Assembly: GCA_002414505.1 (NCBI GenBank)
Contig: DHZF01000024.1
Span: forward strand, 7,688-36,951
Origin: Hyphomonas sp. UBA5111
GTDB taxonomy: Bacteria > Pseudomonadota > Alphaproteobacteria > Caulobacterales > Hyphomonadaceae
Reading direction: 5' to 3'
DNA length: 29,264 nt
Shown: positions 1 to 8,631 of the stretch, one piece after another
How positions within the stretch are numbered: position 1 is the first letter of the stretch
Layout: every line of letters starts with the position of its first letter
Notes under the pieces: generated by a model
Seen by the model: the letters and a program-made list of their open reading frames with translations, nothing else
The model's database searches: none
Told to the model about the DNA's origin: nothing
Made by a program: the position numbers and the translations under genes

Positions 1-369
1 CGACGCGCCCATGACTGGCTCGCCCAGTCCGGGTTGAAGGCGAGAAATGGATTTCCTGTTGTCGCGGCCTCACTGCAATCAATATCCCATCCCGATATTT
101 TCATAGTGGGTGATGCGGCCTCCATTCCAGACAAACACGTCCCCAAAGCGGGTGTCTATGCCGTCCGCCAGGGTCCCGTACTGATGCAGAACATGATTGC
201 AAAATCCCGAGGCGCGCCATTGCAGGACTTCGCTCCGCAGAAAGACTATCTAAAGCTGGTCAGCCTTGGAAAAAGGGCTGCGATTGCTGAAAAATGGGGC
301 CTGACAGTTCAACTGCCCGGCTTGTGGGATCTCAAGACCTGGATCGACCGGTCTTTCGTTCAGGATTGA
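1..369 (+). CDS. FAD/NAD(P)-dependent oxidoreductase, C-terminal part (NDH-2-like, SelD-N-terminal type)
   Basis: The frame is open from base 1, so the 5' part lies outside the window; 122 residues plus a TGA stop are visible. The segment IFIVGDAA is the usual second FAD-contact motif of pyridine nucleotide-disulphide oxidoreductases of the NDH-2 group. It is followed by VRQGPVLMQN and then FAPQKDYLKLVSLG, and the protein ends near W-x-L-K-T-W-I-D-R-S-F. That tail resembles the oxidoreductase domain that in some bacteria is fused in front of selenide,water dikinase (SelD). Here the protein stops right after this domain, so no SelD follows. The substrate is unknown, and a quinone or another acceptor is only a guess. 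It is the only plus-strand gene and converges on lpxB with a 10-base overlap. The family call is fairly firm; the function is not. Confidence 0.75.
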   Translation, partial: RRAHDWLAQSGLKARNGFPVVAASLQSISHPDIFIVGDAASIPDKHVPKAGVYAVRQGPVLMQNMIAKSRGAPLQDFAPQKDYLKLVSLGKRAAIAEKWGLTVQLPGLWDLKTWIDRSFVQD

Positions 370-1547
370 TGGGAAATTGCCCCGGCAGATCGCGCGGCGG
401 CCTCTTCGAGAATAACTCCGGCCGCAATCTCGCTGGCGTCCCGGTCGCCCTCTTTCATGCGCTCCAGCGCTTTTCGTTGACGGTTCAGCTGCGCTGCGAG
501 TTCGTTCGGATTGTCCAACCAGTCTTGCGCCTTGGCTGCGATGTCATGTGCCTTCTGCCGAGTCTGGACAAACTCCGGCACGATCTCCTGATCATCGCTG
601 ACAATGTTGAGCAGGGTAATATGCCTCTTGCTGTAAAGCAGGCCGCGGGCGAGCGTCCATGTGATCCAGCCGGTCTTATAGGTAACAATCATTGGCGTGT
701 CCTGCATCGCCAGTTCGGTCGTGACTGTGCCGGAACAGGCAAGCGCAAGGTCTGCTGCCGCCATCGCATCGTAACGAACGCCCGGATCACTGGAAACGAT
801 CGCCCAATCGTTGAGAACCGGAAAAGCCTCCGAGAATTGTGACGCCACATTCGAGGCGGGCATGAAAACAATATTGAGGCTCGGATCGTTGGACTTCAGC
901 TTTCTGGCTGCCTCCACCAATTCAGGAGCGACGCGTTTTATTTCACTCGGCCGACTACCCGGCAGCACCAGCAAAATCTTCTCCGTTTCCGGTATATGAT
1001 GGGTTTGTCGAAAGCGGATCGCATCGCCCTGAACATGGCGGGAAATTGCTGGGTTGCCGATAACCGTCGTCTTCAATCCGAACGGCTCATAGAACGGCAC
1101 TTCGAGGTCGTGAATGCACAATAGGTGGTCAACCACCGAGGCCAGCGTCTTGGCTCGACCGGGCCGTGTGGCCCAGACTTGTGGGCCGACGAGTTTGACC
1201 AGACGAATATCCGGCGCCTTCAGGCGGACCCGCTGGGCTACTCGCAACATGAAGCCCCAGGAATCGACCAGGACAACGACGTCTGGCTTGTCGGCGATGA
1301 TGGCTTCGGCCGACGCATCCGCGAGCCTGACAACATCTCCGTAGGCTTTCAAGCCTTCAAAGAACCCCAAAATCGACAAGGGGCTGATATCTATTGCGGA
1401 TTTGATCCCGACAGATGCCAGCTCACTTCCGCCAATTCCGGAGATGTGTACATCCGGCAAGCGTTTGCGGATATCTTCAACCACTTCTCTCGCCATCAGG
1501 TCACCGGAAGGTTCAGCAGCAACCATATAGATGCGGGGCGCGGTCAC
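360..1547 (-). CDS. lpxB: Lipid-A-disaccharide synthase LpxB
   Basis: This GT19 glycosyltransferase joins UDP-2,3-diacylglucosamine to lipid X, giving the lipid A disaccharide at the inner face of the cytoplasmic membrane. The 395-residue protein has normal family length. Visible motifs are AAEPSGD at residues 10-16, VVVLVDSWGF (the Asp expected in the first domain), VGPQVWATRPGRAKT, and LPGSRPSEI of the nucleotide-sugar domain. The start codon is GTG at 1547-1545. It overlaps the TGA stop of lpxI in a GTGA arrangement, which suggests translational coupling and an equal supply of the enzymes that make and use lipid X. It is the last gene of the minus-strand envelope block. Its 3' end overlaps the convergent oxidoreductase, so no intergenic terminator separates the two. 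Confidence 0.96.
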   Translation of the reverse strand: MTAPRIYMVAAEPSGDLMAREVVEDIRKRLPDVHISGIGGSELASVGIKSAIDISPLSILGFFEGLKAYGDVVRLADASAEAIIADKPDVVVLVDSWGFMLRVAQRVRLKAPDIRLVKLVGPQVWATRPGRAKTLASVVDHLLCIHDLEVPFYEPFGLKTTVIGNPAISRHVQGDAIRFRQTHHIPETEKILLVLPGSRPSEIKRVAPELVEAARKLKSNDPSLNIVFMPASNVASQFSEAFPVLNDWAIVSSDPGVRYDAMAAADLALACSGTVTTELAMQDTPMIVTYKTGWITWTLARGLLYSKRHITLLNIVSDDQEIVPEFVQTRQKAHDIAAKAQDWLDNPNELAAQLNRQRKALERMKEGDRDASEIAAGVILEEAAARSAGAISHQS

Positions 1548-2386
1548 TTCCCGATCTCCGGCTCGAAGCCGTAGATAAAAATTCCGAGGTCTTCGGCCCG
1601 CTCAATCATCTTGCGCCGATTGAGCAGCAGCGCGCCGCCGGCTTCCACTGCAAGGCCAGCCAAACCCGCAGCCGCGACTTTCTCTACCGTCGACACGCCG
1701 GTCGTCGGCAAATCAATCCGCAATTCCTGGCCCGGCTTCGGGCGCTTAACGAGCACGCCTTTCCGACCGCTGGTAGTGCCGCGTATTTCCTCCGGCAGCG
1801 CCGCACAGCGATCCAGCATCGCATCCGTGCCCTCCTGGGCTTCGACAGCCAGGACAAGACCATTGCAGACGACGGCGCCTTGTCCAATATCGAGCGCGCC
1901 GGCCGCAGAGACTACGCGGGCAGCATGCTCGATGTCATGCATCTCTTCTTCGGTAGGGTGTTGACCGGCAATGACGCCTTCGGGTGCCAGCAATTGCCTG
2001 TGCACCTCATGGCTGCCAAGCACTTTGAAACCCTGCTTTTCAAATTCGTTCACCAAGACCCGGAGGAGTGCATCATCCCCCTTTTTGGCCGCTGACAGGA
2101 CCTTGGGAAGCAGGGTTACACCCTTCACGTCCAGCTTCAGATTCCCGAAATCAGGCCGTTTGACGATGCCAGCAAAAACCACTTCTTCGCATCCTGCCGA
2201 TTTGAGTTTCTTCAGAATGCCCCCGACTTCGCCGAGGCCAACCAGATCCCCGGGAAACTTTGCCAGAGCCGGATCGTCAAACCCTTTCAACCGAAGCACA
2301 TAGGCGCCCTGTCCGGTCTCGACAGCGTTCTCTGCAATAGCGACCGGAAGGTCTCCCAATCCTGCGATGATACCGAGTGGAGCCAT
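1544..2386 (-). CDS. lpxI: UDP-2,3-diacylglucosamine diphosphatase LpxI
   Basis: LpxI (DUF1009 family) hydrolyses UDP-2,3-diacylglucosamine to lipid X and UMP. It replaces LpxH in most alphaproteobacteria. With the chosen start the protein has 280 residues and begins MAPLGIIAGLGDLP, the conserved N-terminal nucleotide-binding stretch. Asp225, in the sequence ELRIDLPTTG, sits where the catalytic Asp225 of the Caulobacter enzyme is known. I chose ATG at 2386 because GAGGA lies just upstream and lpxA ends seven bases before it. An open frame continues up to 2470, but that part overlaps lpxA and looks like a shadow. The 3' end overlaps the lpxB start by three bases. Its place between lpxA and lpxB fits the pathway. 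Confidence 0.95.
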   Translation of the reverse strand: MAPLGIIAGLGDLPVAIAENAVETGQGAYVLRLKGFDDPALAKFPGDLVGLGEVGGILKKLKSAGCEEVVFAGIVKRPDFGNLKLDVKGVTLLPKVLSAAKKGDDALLRVLVNEFEKQGFKVLGSHEVHRQLLAPEGVIAGQHPTEEEMHDIEHAARVVSAAGALDIGQGAVVCNGLVLAVEAQEGTDAMLDRCAALPEEIRGTTSGRKGVLVKRPKPGQELRIDLPTTGVSTVEKVAAAGLAGLAVEAGGALLLNRRKMIERAEDLGIFIYGFEPEIGK

Positions 2387-2393
2387 AATGTCC

Positions 2394-3182
2394 TCAGGCG
2401 GGTTTGCAGATCGGGCGGTCACCTTCACGGATGAACGTGATGATTTCCATGGCCAACGGATTATCGGCATAATCCTGCGCGGTTTGGTCTAACCGATCCT
2501 TGAACAAACCTTCGCCAAGGAAGATTGCCTTGTAGGCCGCTCGAATGTCCCGGATATCGGCTTTGGAAAATCCTCGACGCTTCAGACCCACCATGTTCAG
2601 ACCGGCCAGTTTGGCGTGATTGCCGACTACGGACCCGAATGGGATGACGTCTTCCACCACGATGGCGCCGCCCCCGATGAACGCATTCCGTCCGATCCGG
2701 GAAAATTGATGCACCGCGGCCAGACCGCCAAACCAGACATTGTCCCCTACGCTGATGTGACCGGCCAGGGAGACATTGTTAGCCATGACAACATTGTTGC
2801 CGATATGATTGTCATGCGCGATGTGCGCGCCAATCATGACAAAGCAATTGTCCCCAATCGTCGTGAGACCGCCAAATTTCGGCATTCCGGAATGCGCCGT
2901 CGTATGTTCGCGGAATACGCACTTCTCCCCCACGACCAACCGGGATTCCGGCGTGGTCTCAAAGCCGATGACTTGGGGCACCCCGCCCAATACTGCGTGC
3001 GGGTGTAAGGTGCAGCCTGCACCGAGTTCGGTGTAGCCGGTTATAACGGCATGCGACATGAGAACAGAACCGTCCCCGATCTGCGCGTGCGGACCGACAT
3101 GGCAGAACGGTCCGATGGTGACGTTCTCTCCGAGAACGGCGCCGTCCTCGACGAATGCGGTGGGATGAATCTGTGTGGACAT
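2394..3182 (-). CDS. lpxA: Acyl-ACP:UDP-GlcNAc O-acyltransferase LpxA
   Basis: This enzyme carries out the first step of lipid A synthesis, moving a 3-hydroxyacyl chain from acyl carrier protein to the 3-position of UDP-GlcNAc. The 262-residue protein is an almost unbroken run of hexapeptide repeats (IHPTA, VTIGP, AQIGDG, TTIGDN and similar), the left-handed beta-helix signature, up to about residue 185. A helical C-terminal domain containing GLKRRGF follows. The catalytic His is His123, in AHIAHD, equivalent to His125 of E. coli. Where E. coli has Asn-Ile-Glu-Gly before the LKRR stretch, this protein has Asn-Met-Val-Gly, a change in the substrate pocket. ATG at 3182 is preceded by GGGA. It follows lpxD after 35 bases, with no fabZ between them. 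Confidence 0.96.
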   Translation of the reverse strand: MSTQIHPTAFVEDGAVLGENVTIGPFCHVGPHAQIGDGSVLMSHAVITGYTELGAGCTLHPHAVLGGVPQVIGFETTPESRLVVGEKCVFREHTTAHSGMPKFGGLTTIGDNCFVMIGAHIAHDNHIGNNVVMANNVSLAGHISVGDNVWFGGLAAVHQFSRIGRNAFIGGGAIVVEDVIPFGSVVGNHAKLAGLNMVGLKRRGFSKADIRDIRAAYKAIFLGEGLFKDRLDQTAQDYADNPLAMEIITFIREGDRPICKPA

Positions 3183-3217
3183 GAGTTCCCAGCAAGTTGC
3201 GGACGGCCGCGCGCCGA

Positions 3218-4234
3218 CTATCCCTTTTTCTTAGGGTTTGCGTTCTTCTGCAACCAAGCGATCTCACGCATCCATTGACGGAGCGGCTTGGCGGGTGTCC
3301 CGCCCCAGGTTTCGCCATCCTCGATGTTGCGGAACAGACCGGAGGAAGCGGCAAGCGACACGCCCTCTCCAACCTTCACATGATCGGCAATACCAACGCG
3401 TCCGCCCAACATGGAGCCATCGCCAATCTGGACAGATCCCGAAATGCCGCCAAACGCCGCCATGAGCACGGACCGCCCCAACACCACATTGTGCGCGATC
3501 TGGCAGAGATTATCGATCCGGGTGCGTTCCCCGAGGATGGTGTCATCAAAGGCGCCGCGATCGATACAGGAATTGGCACCGACCGTGACATGGTCCTGCA
3601 GGATTACGCGGCCATAATGCGGGGCATCTTCCGCGCCATTGGGACCAGGCATGACCCCGAAGCCGGCTTCTCCGATGCGGGCGCCCGACAGCAATCTGAC
3701 ATGGTCACCGATCAGGGCGCAGAAGACGCTTGCGCCGGGCCCGATGGAGCAATTGCGGCCAATCTGGACACCCGGGCCGATGACGGCATTTGCACTGATG
3801 ATCGTTCCAGCGCCGATGACGGCACCGGGCGCGATCACGGCGCCGGGCGCGATTTTTGCGGTCTCGTCAATCGTCGCATCGGGAGAAATTGCGTCCCCAC
3901 CATGCCAATCCAGCTGTCGCGAACGAAACAATTTGGCCGCGGCCAAGCCATGAACATGGCGCGGGAATTTTGAAACAATATAGGGAAGACCCTCTGGAAC
4001 ATGCGCGATGTTGGCAGTGTTCACGACGAGAGCGGAGATATCCGAGCTGACATCAATGGGAGATTTCCCCTCCCCGTCCAGAAATCCGAGGTCTCCCCGG
4101 CGGCCATTCACCGCCGAGGAGATCCCTGTAAGTTCCAGGTCGCCGTCTCCATGGAGATCCGACCCGGTCTGGTTGGCCAGTTCGCCAAGTGAGAGAGCCC
4201 CTAAAGGCGCAAAGAAACGGACGTCTACTGGCAC
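3218..4234 (-). CDS. lpxD: UDP-3-O-acylglucosamine N-acyltransferase LpxD
   Basis: LpxD adds the second 3-hydroxyacyl chain, at the 2-amino group of the UDP-sugar, in lipid A synthesis. The 338-residue protein has an N-terminal uridine-binding domain (about 1-105), a hexapeptide-repeat beta-helix (about 115-310) and a basic tail ending NPKKKG. His248 in the motif QIAHNV is the expected catalytic base. Translation starts at GTG 4234, with GAGG six bases upstream. The N-terminus [15 protein letters not shown] matches the family, so little if anything is missing. It begins 12 bases after the skp stop, so the chaperone and lipid A genes are probably co-transcribed. Confidence 0.95.
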   Translation of the reverse strand: MPVDVRFFAPLGALSLGELANQTGSDLHGDGDLELTGISSAVNGRRGDLGFLDGEGKSPIDVSSDISALVVNTANIAHVPEGLPYIVSKFPRHVHGLAAAKLFRSRQLDWHGGDAISPDATIDETAKIAPGAVIAPGAVIGAGTIISANAVIGPGVQIGRNCSIGPGASVFCALIGDHVRLLSGARIGEAGFGVMPGPNGAEDAPHYGRVILQDHVTVGANSCIDRGAFDDTILGERTRIDNLCQIAHNVVLGRSVLMAAFGGISGSVQIGDGSMLGGRVGIADHVKVGEGVSLAASSGLFRNIEDGETWGGTPAKPLRQWMREIAWLQKNANPKKKG

Positions 4235-4246
4235 GATCGCCTCGAA

Positions 4247-4837
4247 CTATTGAGCAGGCTGGTCAGGAATACGCTTGCGGACAACCGCGAGGGTCGGGGT
4301 TGCTGCATCCAGCTTGCTGATCACCAGCGCTGAGACGTCGACCGAATCCACACCGTAGATGATTGCGCTTTTCGACAGAACAATTTGAGCGTTCTTCTCG
4401 CGCACGACTTCCAGCAGGACCGGCTCTAGCGCCTTGTTGAAATCAACAAGTGCCTGACGCTCGGTCAGGGAAAACTCGTTCGCAGCTTTCTGGCGAGCCT
4501 TGCCGAAATCGCTGGCTTTCTTGTCATAGGCATTCAGTTTGGCAACCAGAGCGGCGTCTGCTGCAATCTGCTCGCGCGTCTTGCCTTGCAGTTCCGTGTT
4601 CAGGGTCTTGCCTTCGGTTTCGAGCGACGTCTTGGTCGGCGTCAGCTCATTATTGATCTGGGATTCAATGTTCTGGAGTTTGGTCTGGATATCCTTGCCA
4701 GCCTTGCTGTCACGCAGGATCTTCGCTTCGTCGATCGTGACGACGGTCGTGCCTTGTGCAAATGACGCAGGAGCGACAACTGCAACAGCTGCAATCGACA
4801 CCACCATGGCGAGGAAGAAATTCTTGAGTCGGGACAT
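4247..4837 (-). CDS. skp: OmpH/Skp-family periplasmic chaperone
   Basis: Skp-type chaperones bind unfolded outer-membrane proteins in the periplasm and deliver them to the BAM complex. From ATG 4837 the product has 196 residues. It opens with a clear signal peptide: basic MSRLKNFF, a hydrophobic core, and a likely signal peptidase cut near ASFAQ. The remainder is rich in Lys, Gln, Asp and Glu with a heptad-like pattern (DIQTKLQNIESQINNEL), as expected for the coiled-coil tentacles. The start was chosen because AGGAGA lies just upstream and because it gives the signal peptide; the open frame upstream of it runs back into bamA and is not real. The bamA-skp-lpxD order is typical of proteobacteria. 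Sequence conservation in this family is low, so the call rests on architecture and context. Confidence 0.9.
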   Translation of the reverse strand: MSRLKNFFLAMVVSIAAVAVVAPASFAQGTTVVTIDEAKILRDSKAGKDIQTKLQNIESQINNELTPTKTSLETEGKTLNTELQGKTREQIAADAALVAKLNAYDKKASDFGKARQKAANEFSLTERQALVDFNKALEPVLLEVVREKNAQIVLSKSAIIYGVDSVDVSALVISKLDAATPTLAVVRKRIPDQPAQ

Positions 4838-4865
4838 TCTAGTCTCCTGTCTTTCGGCTTGAAAT

Positions 4866-7421
4866 TTAGAATCTGGTTGAGGTCGAGAACCGGAACGTTT
4901 CTGTCCGGTCATAGTCTTCCCGTCTGAGAATTTGGGAGAAGTCGAAACGGATGGGTCCAAACGGGGAATCCCAGAACACGCTGAGACCAGCAGAGGCACG
5001 CATCGACGCAGCCGTCTTGGTCAACCGGACTGCCGGCAACCCGGTTGAAGTATCGGTGAAATAGATCGTTGGCCCGACGTCTGGTCCGCGTAGTGAGCCA
5101 AGTGCCCCGGCCTCGGCAAACAGCGCGCTCCGGATACCATATTCCTCAGGGAGGAAGTTCGGAAGGCTCAGTTCGAATGTGCTCTGATAGTACACGTTGC
5201 CGCCCTGGGAATTCAGGCGACGGGTCTGCACGACTTCGCCCGTCTCCGGATCGACGACACGTACAATCTCTCTTGGTCCGATGCCCGCCACATCAAATCC
5301 ACGGAACGTGCTGCCACCACGGAAGAAGCGGTTGTTGATCCGAACGCCCTGATTGTCTTCCAGCGGGAAAACATAACCGCCCGAGAGCCGAAGACTTGCA
5401 ATCACATCACGCCAGATGCCTCGATACAACGTGCCGCTGGACTCCGTGCGAAGGTATTTCACATCGCCGCCGATGCCCGCGAGATCCTGACTGAACCGGA
5501 AATCAAAGCCGCGCGACGGCGTGATCGGATCATTCGTGCGATCCCAGAAGAAATTGTACCCGAGGATCGAAGACAGATCGCTACGCTCGGCGCGGCAGAT
5601 GGGGTCTCTCAGAACATAGTCCCGCGAACATTGGTCCACGACCCGTTGACCTTCACCGGCATCGCCTTCTTCAACCAAACGGTAGCGATCATCCGTCAAA
5701 TCTGACGGAGTGTCAGCCCCTTCGATCTGGATCCGGTCGGTGATGAAGAAGCCATTCTCATCAATAACGTAACTACGGTCGAGGACGTTCACTTCGTCCG
5801 TCTGGAGCCGGTAGCTCAGCCCAAGCTGCATCCGCTCCGTAAGCGGGAAACCGAGGCGGACACCGGCACCAATGGTTTCACTGCTGAAGCCGGAATAGTC
5901 TTCATAGTCCTGACGCGTGGCGTACGCATCAATACCGCCGGAGAGGTTGCGGTCGAACAGCCTCGGCTCTGTGAAGCGGAAATCAAGGATCTGCTGGCGG
6001 CTAGAGGCCGATACGCGTGCGACAACAGACTGGCCGCGGCCCCTCAAATTGCGCTGCGAGGCACTGACATCCAGCAAATAGGCGTCAACCGACGAGAAGC
6101 CGGCCGCAAAGGAAAGTTCGCCTGTCGGCTGTTCCTCTACCTTGATGTCGACAATTGTGCGGTCTGGATCTTCGGAGGGCGTCTCGACTACCTCGACATT
6201 CTTGAAATAGCCAAGCGCCCGAACGCGGTTCTTGGAGCGATCCAGCAGAATACGGTTGAAGGCATCACCTTCGGAGATGCGCAATTCGCGGCGGATGACG
6301 CGGTCAAGTGTCTGGGTATTGCCGACAATATTAATCCGGTCGATGTAGACACGCGGGCCTTCATCCACAGCGAAGGTGACATCAATCAGGCCCGTCTCGG
6401 GATTAACGTCCAGCTGTGGGCGCACATCGACGAAGGCATATCCTGCGATGCCCGCCGCATAGGTCAGAGAGTCGATCGTGTCCTCGATGGAATCGCCACG
6501 GAACAGGGAATTCGATTCAATCGGCACGGCGCGGCGCAGCGCCTCAGCGTTCAGCTTCTCAAGCGCGGTTTCAACCTTCACCTCGCCGAAATAGTACTGA
6601 CGGCCCTCATCCACCGTCATGGTGATGTAGAAGTCTTTCTGGTCCGGGGTCAGTTCGGCCACCGCCGAGGTCACACGGAAATCATAATAGCCGTTGTTCT
6701 GATAGAATTGGCGCAACAGATCGCGATCATATTCCAGACGACCCGGATCATAATTGTCGTTCGAGCTGAAGAACCGCCAGAGGCGCGACTGCCGGGTGAC
6801 AATCTCGCTGCGCAGGCGGGAATCCGAATAGGCCTCGTTGCCGATGAAATTGATTGCCCGCACGCCGGTGACGGGGCCTTCGGTGATTTCGAAGATCAGG
6901 TCCACACGGTTCTGTTCGAGCGGCTTGTATTGCGGTTCGACCTTGGCAGCAAACCGGCCTGATTGCCGATATAGTTCCAGAATGCGTTGGACGTCCGATT
7001 GGACCCGCGCAGCTGTGAAGATTCCGCGGGGAGCCGCCTGGATGTCTTCCTTCAGCTTGTCGTCCTTCAGGGCGCTGTTGCCCTCGAACACGACGCGATT
7101 GATGATCGGGTTCTCGACCACGCGCACGACCAGATTGTCGTCGACACGGTCAATGGACACATCTGCGAACAAATTGGTTGCGAAGAGCGTTTTCAGGGAC
7201 AGGTCAATCCGGTCAGGATCAAAGGAATCGCCCGGCTCGACGAGAAGGTAGGATTGAACCGTCCGCGCCTCAATCCGCTGGTTGCCTTCGACAAGGATGG
7301 ACCGGATCGTGCCGCCATAGCGACTGTCTTCCTGTGCATCGGCAGTGCCCATGGGAACAAGCGCGGTGTTCACAGCCAGAACGCTGCTCGCCATCATGGT
7401 TGCTGCAAGAAACTTACGCAT
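4866..7421 (-). CDS. bamA: Outer-membrane protein assembly factor BamA
   Basis: BamA is the essential Omp85 core of the BAM machine that folds and inserts outer-membrane beta-barrels. The 851-residue protein starts with a signal peptide (MRKFLAATMMASSVLAV, cut near TADAQ). Five POTRA domains follow, recognisable by repeats such as SILVEGN, VVFEGN, INFIGN and INIVGN and by DEGP joints. The 16-strand barrel fills the C-terminal half. The conserved loop-6 motif appears as FRGF in STFRGFD, where many homologues have VRGF. The last residue is Phe, the usual BAM recognition signal. ATG 7421 has AGAGAG ten bases upstream; an in-frame GTG at 7430 is an alternative but sits only one base from that site. 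Two cysteines eleven residues apart lie in an exposed loop (about 5590-5640). Confidence 0.97.
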   Translation of the reverse strand: MRKFLAATMMASSVLAVNTALVPMGTADAQEDSRYGGTIRSILVEGNQRIEARTVQSYLLVEPGDSFDPDRIDLSLKTLFATNLFADVSIDRVDDNLVVRVVENPIINRVVFEGNSALKDDKLKEDIQAAPRGIFTAARVQSDVQRILELYRQSGRFAAKVEPQYKPLEQNRVDLIFEITEGPVTGVRAINFIGNEAYSDSRLRSEIVTRQSRLWRFFSSNDNYDPGRLEYDRDLLRQFYQNNGYYDFRVTSAVAELTPDQKDFYITMTVDEGRQYYFGEVKVETALEKLNAEALRRAVPIESNSLFRGDSIEDTIDSLTYAAGIAGYAFVDVRPQLDVNPETGLIDVTFAVDEGPRVYIDRINIVGNTQTLDRVIRRELRISEGDAFNRILLDRSKNRVRALGYFKNVEVVETPSEDPDRTIVDIKVEEQPTGELSFAAGFSSVDAYLLDVSASQRNLRGRGQSVVARVSASSRQQILDFRFTEPRLFDRNLSGGIDAYATRQDYEDYSGFSSETIGAGVRLGFPLTERMQLGLSYRLQTDEVNVLDRSYVIDENGFFITDRIQIEGADTPSDLTDDRYRLVEEGDAGEGQRVVDQCSRDYVLRDPICRAERSDLSSILGYNFFWDRTNDPITPSRGFDFRFSQDLAGIGGDVKYLRTESSGTLYRGIWRDVIASLRLSGGYVFPLEDNQGVRINNRFFRGGSTFRGFDVAGIGPREIVRVVDPETGEVVQTRRLNSQGGNVYYQSTFELSLPNFLPEEYGIRSALFAEAGALGSLRGPDVGPTIYFTDTSTGLPAVRLTKTAASMRASAGLSVFWDSPFGPIRFDFSQILRREDYDRTETFRFSTSTRF

Positions 7422-7457
7422 CGTCGACACACTCTCTGGTTAATTTTGGCGGGCGGT

Positions 7458-8627
7458 TCAGCCGCCTCTCGCTCCGAACAGGCCGGTCTCGATGATATCA
7501 CCCCAGGTGATCACCACGACCATTCCCAATAACAGGATCAACCCGAATGTCAGGGCCACCTCCTGCACTTTTTGCGGCATTTCCCTGCCGACGATGGCCT
7601 CGTATGCATTAAATACAAGGTGTCCGCCATCCAGAACCGGCAGCGGAAGGAGATTGAAAAACCCAACGCCGACGGAGATCGCAGCGCAAATACTCGCAAG
7701 CATCCAGAACAGGAGTTCCAGTTTCTGGCCGGTCGTGGCCTGCTCCTGACTCCAGACCTGGTTAACCGCTCGCCGGGATATATCTCCGATCCCGACGGGT
7801 CCGGTCATCGCATGCATGGACATTTTTCCCGTAACGATTCGGGTGAGCATGGTGACCGTTCGATCTATTGTAGCGCCCGTTTCAATCACGCCCTGCCCGA
7901 CCGCTTCGATTGGATTGTATGTAATGTGCTCTCCATACGAGACGACCCCGATCGACACACCGATGGTCGCCTGGGGCACTCTTTGCCCGAAATCATTTTC
8001 GCGGATGACTTCTTCCGGCGTCACGACCAGCGTTTGTTCGGCCTCGCCCCTCTGAACAACGAAATTCATGGGCTCATTAGGATTCAGAATGATCTCGATC
8101 AGCACTTCTGACGCATCGCTGACTGTTTTCCCGTTCACCGACAGAATCACATCACCCGCTTGCATGCCGGCCACGGCCGCGGCACCGTCCGGGCTCACAT
8201 CACCGATGCCGACTTTCATATTGGGTCGGCCATGAACGCCAATAATCAGCGCGAAAATCAGGGTTGAGAGAATGAAGTTTGCAAAAGGTCCAGCCAGGCT
8301 GACCAGCGAACGCTGGCCTACGCCTAGCTTGGGGTAGGCCTTGCCAATTGGTCCTTGTTCAATCTTGCCGACATCGCCAGCCAACTGGCTTTCACCAACG
8401 AACTTCACGAATCCACCGAGCGGAATCCAGTTCACCCGCCAGCGCGTGCCGTGCTTGTCGGTTCTTTCAAAGATCGGCTTTCCGAAGCCCACGGAAAAGG
8501 ATTCGACGGCCGCGCCGAACCAGCGGCCAACAATATAATGGCCATACTCATGTACAATGACTACGATGCCCATCATGAAAATCAGGCAAAATAGAAACAA
8601 TGGTCCCTGGCTGAGAACATCACCCAA
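7458..8627 (-). CDS. rseP: Site-2 intramembrane metalloprotease RseP/MmpA
   Basis: This zinc protease of the M50 family cuts transmembrane substrates after a first periplasmic cleavage. RseP cleaves the anti-sigma factor RseA in E. coli, and the Caulobacter homologue MmpA cleaves PodJ. The 389-residue protein has HEYGH at residues 26-30 in the first membrane helix. One clear PDZ domain lies in the periplasmic loop (about 115-205), and NLLPLPVLDGGH at 325-336 supplies the third zinc ligand. The start appears to be TTG at 8627. GGAGG lies eight bases upstream, and the next in-frame Met (18) would cut into the first membrane helix. That ribosome binding site overlaps the end of dxr. The local substrate cannot be read from the sequence. 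Confidence 0.95.
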   Translation of the reverse strand: MGDVLSQGPLFLFCLIFMMGIVVIVHEYGHYIVGRWFGAAVESFSVGFGKPIFERTDKHGTRWRVNWIPLGGFVKFVGESQLAGDVGKIEQGPIGKAYPKLGVGQRSLVSLAGPFANFILSTLIFALIIGVHGRPNMKVGIGDVSPDGAAAVAGMQAGDVILSVNGKTVSDASEVLIEIILNPNEPMNFVVQRGEAEQTLVVTPEEVIRENDFGQRVPQATIGVSIGVVSYGEHITYNPIEAVGQGVIETGATIDRTVTMLTRIVTGKMSMHAMTGPVGIGDISRRAVNQVWSQEQATTGQKLELLFWMLASICAAISVGVGFFNLLPLPVLDGGHLVFNAYEAIVGREMPQKVQEVALTFGLILLLGMVVVITWGDIIETGLFGARGG

Positions 8628-8631
8628 AACG

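Noticed and set aside
1220..1300. LpxB has Trp-Gly-Phe after the Asp where E. coli has Pro-Asp-Phe.
   Set aside because: As far as I recall, VDSWGF followed by VGPQVWA is the normal alphaproteobacterial version of this motif, so it is not a damaged site.
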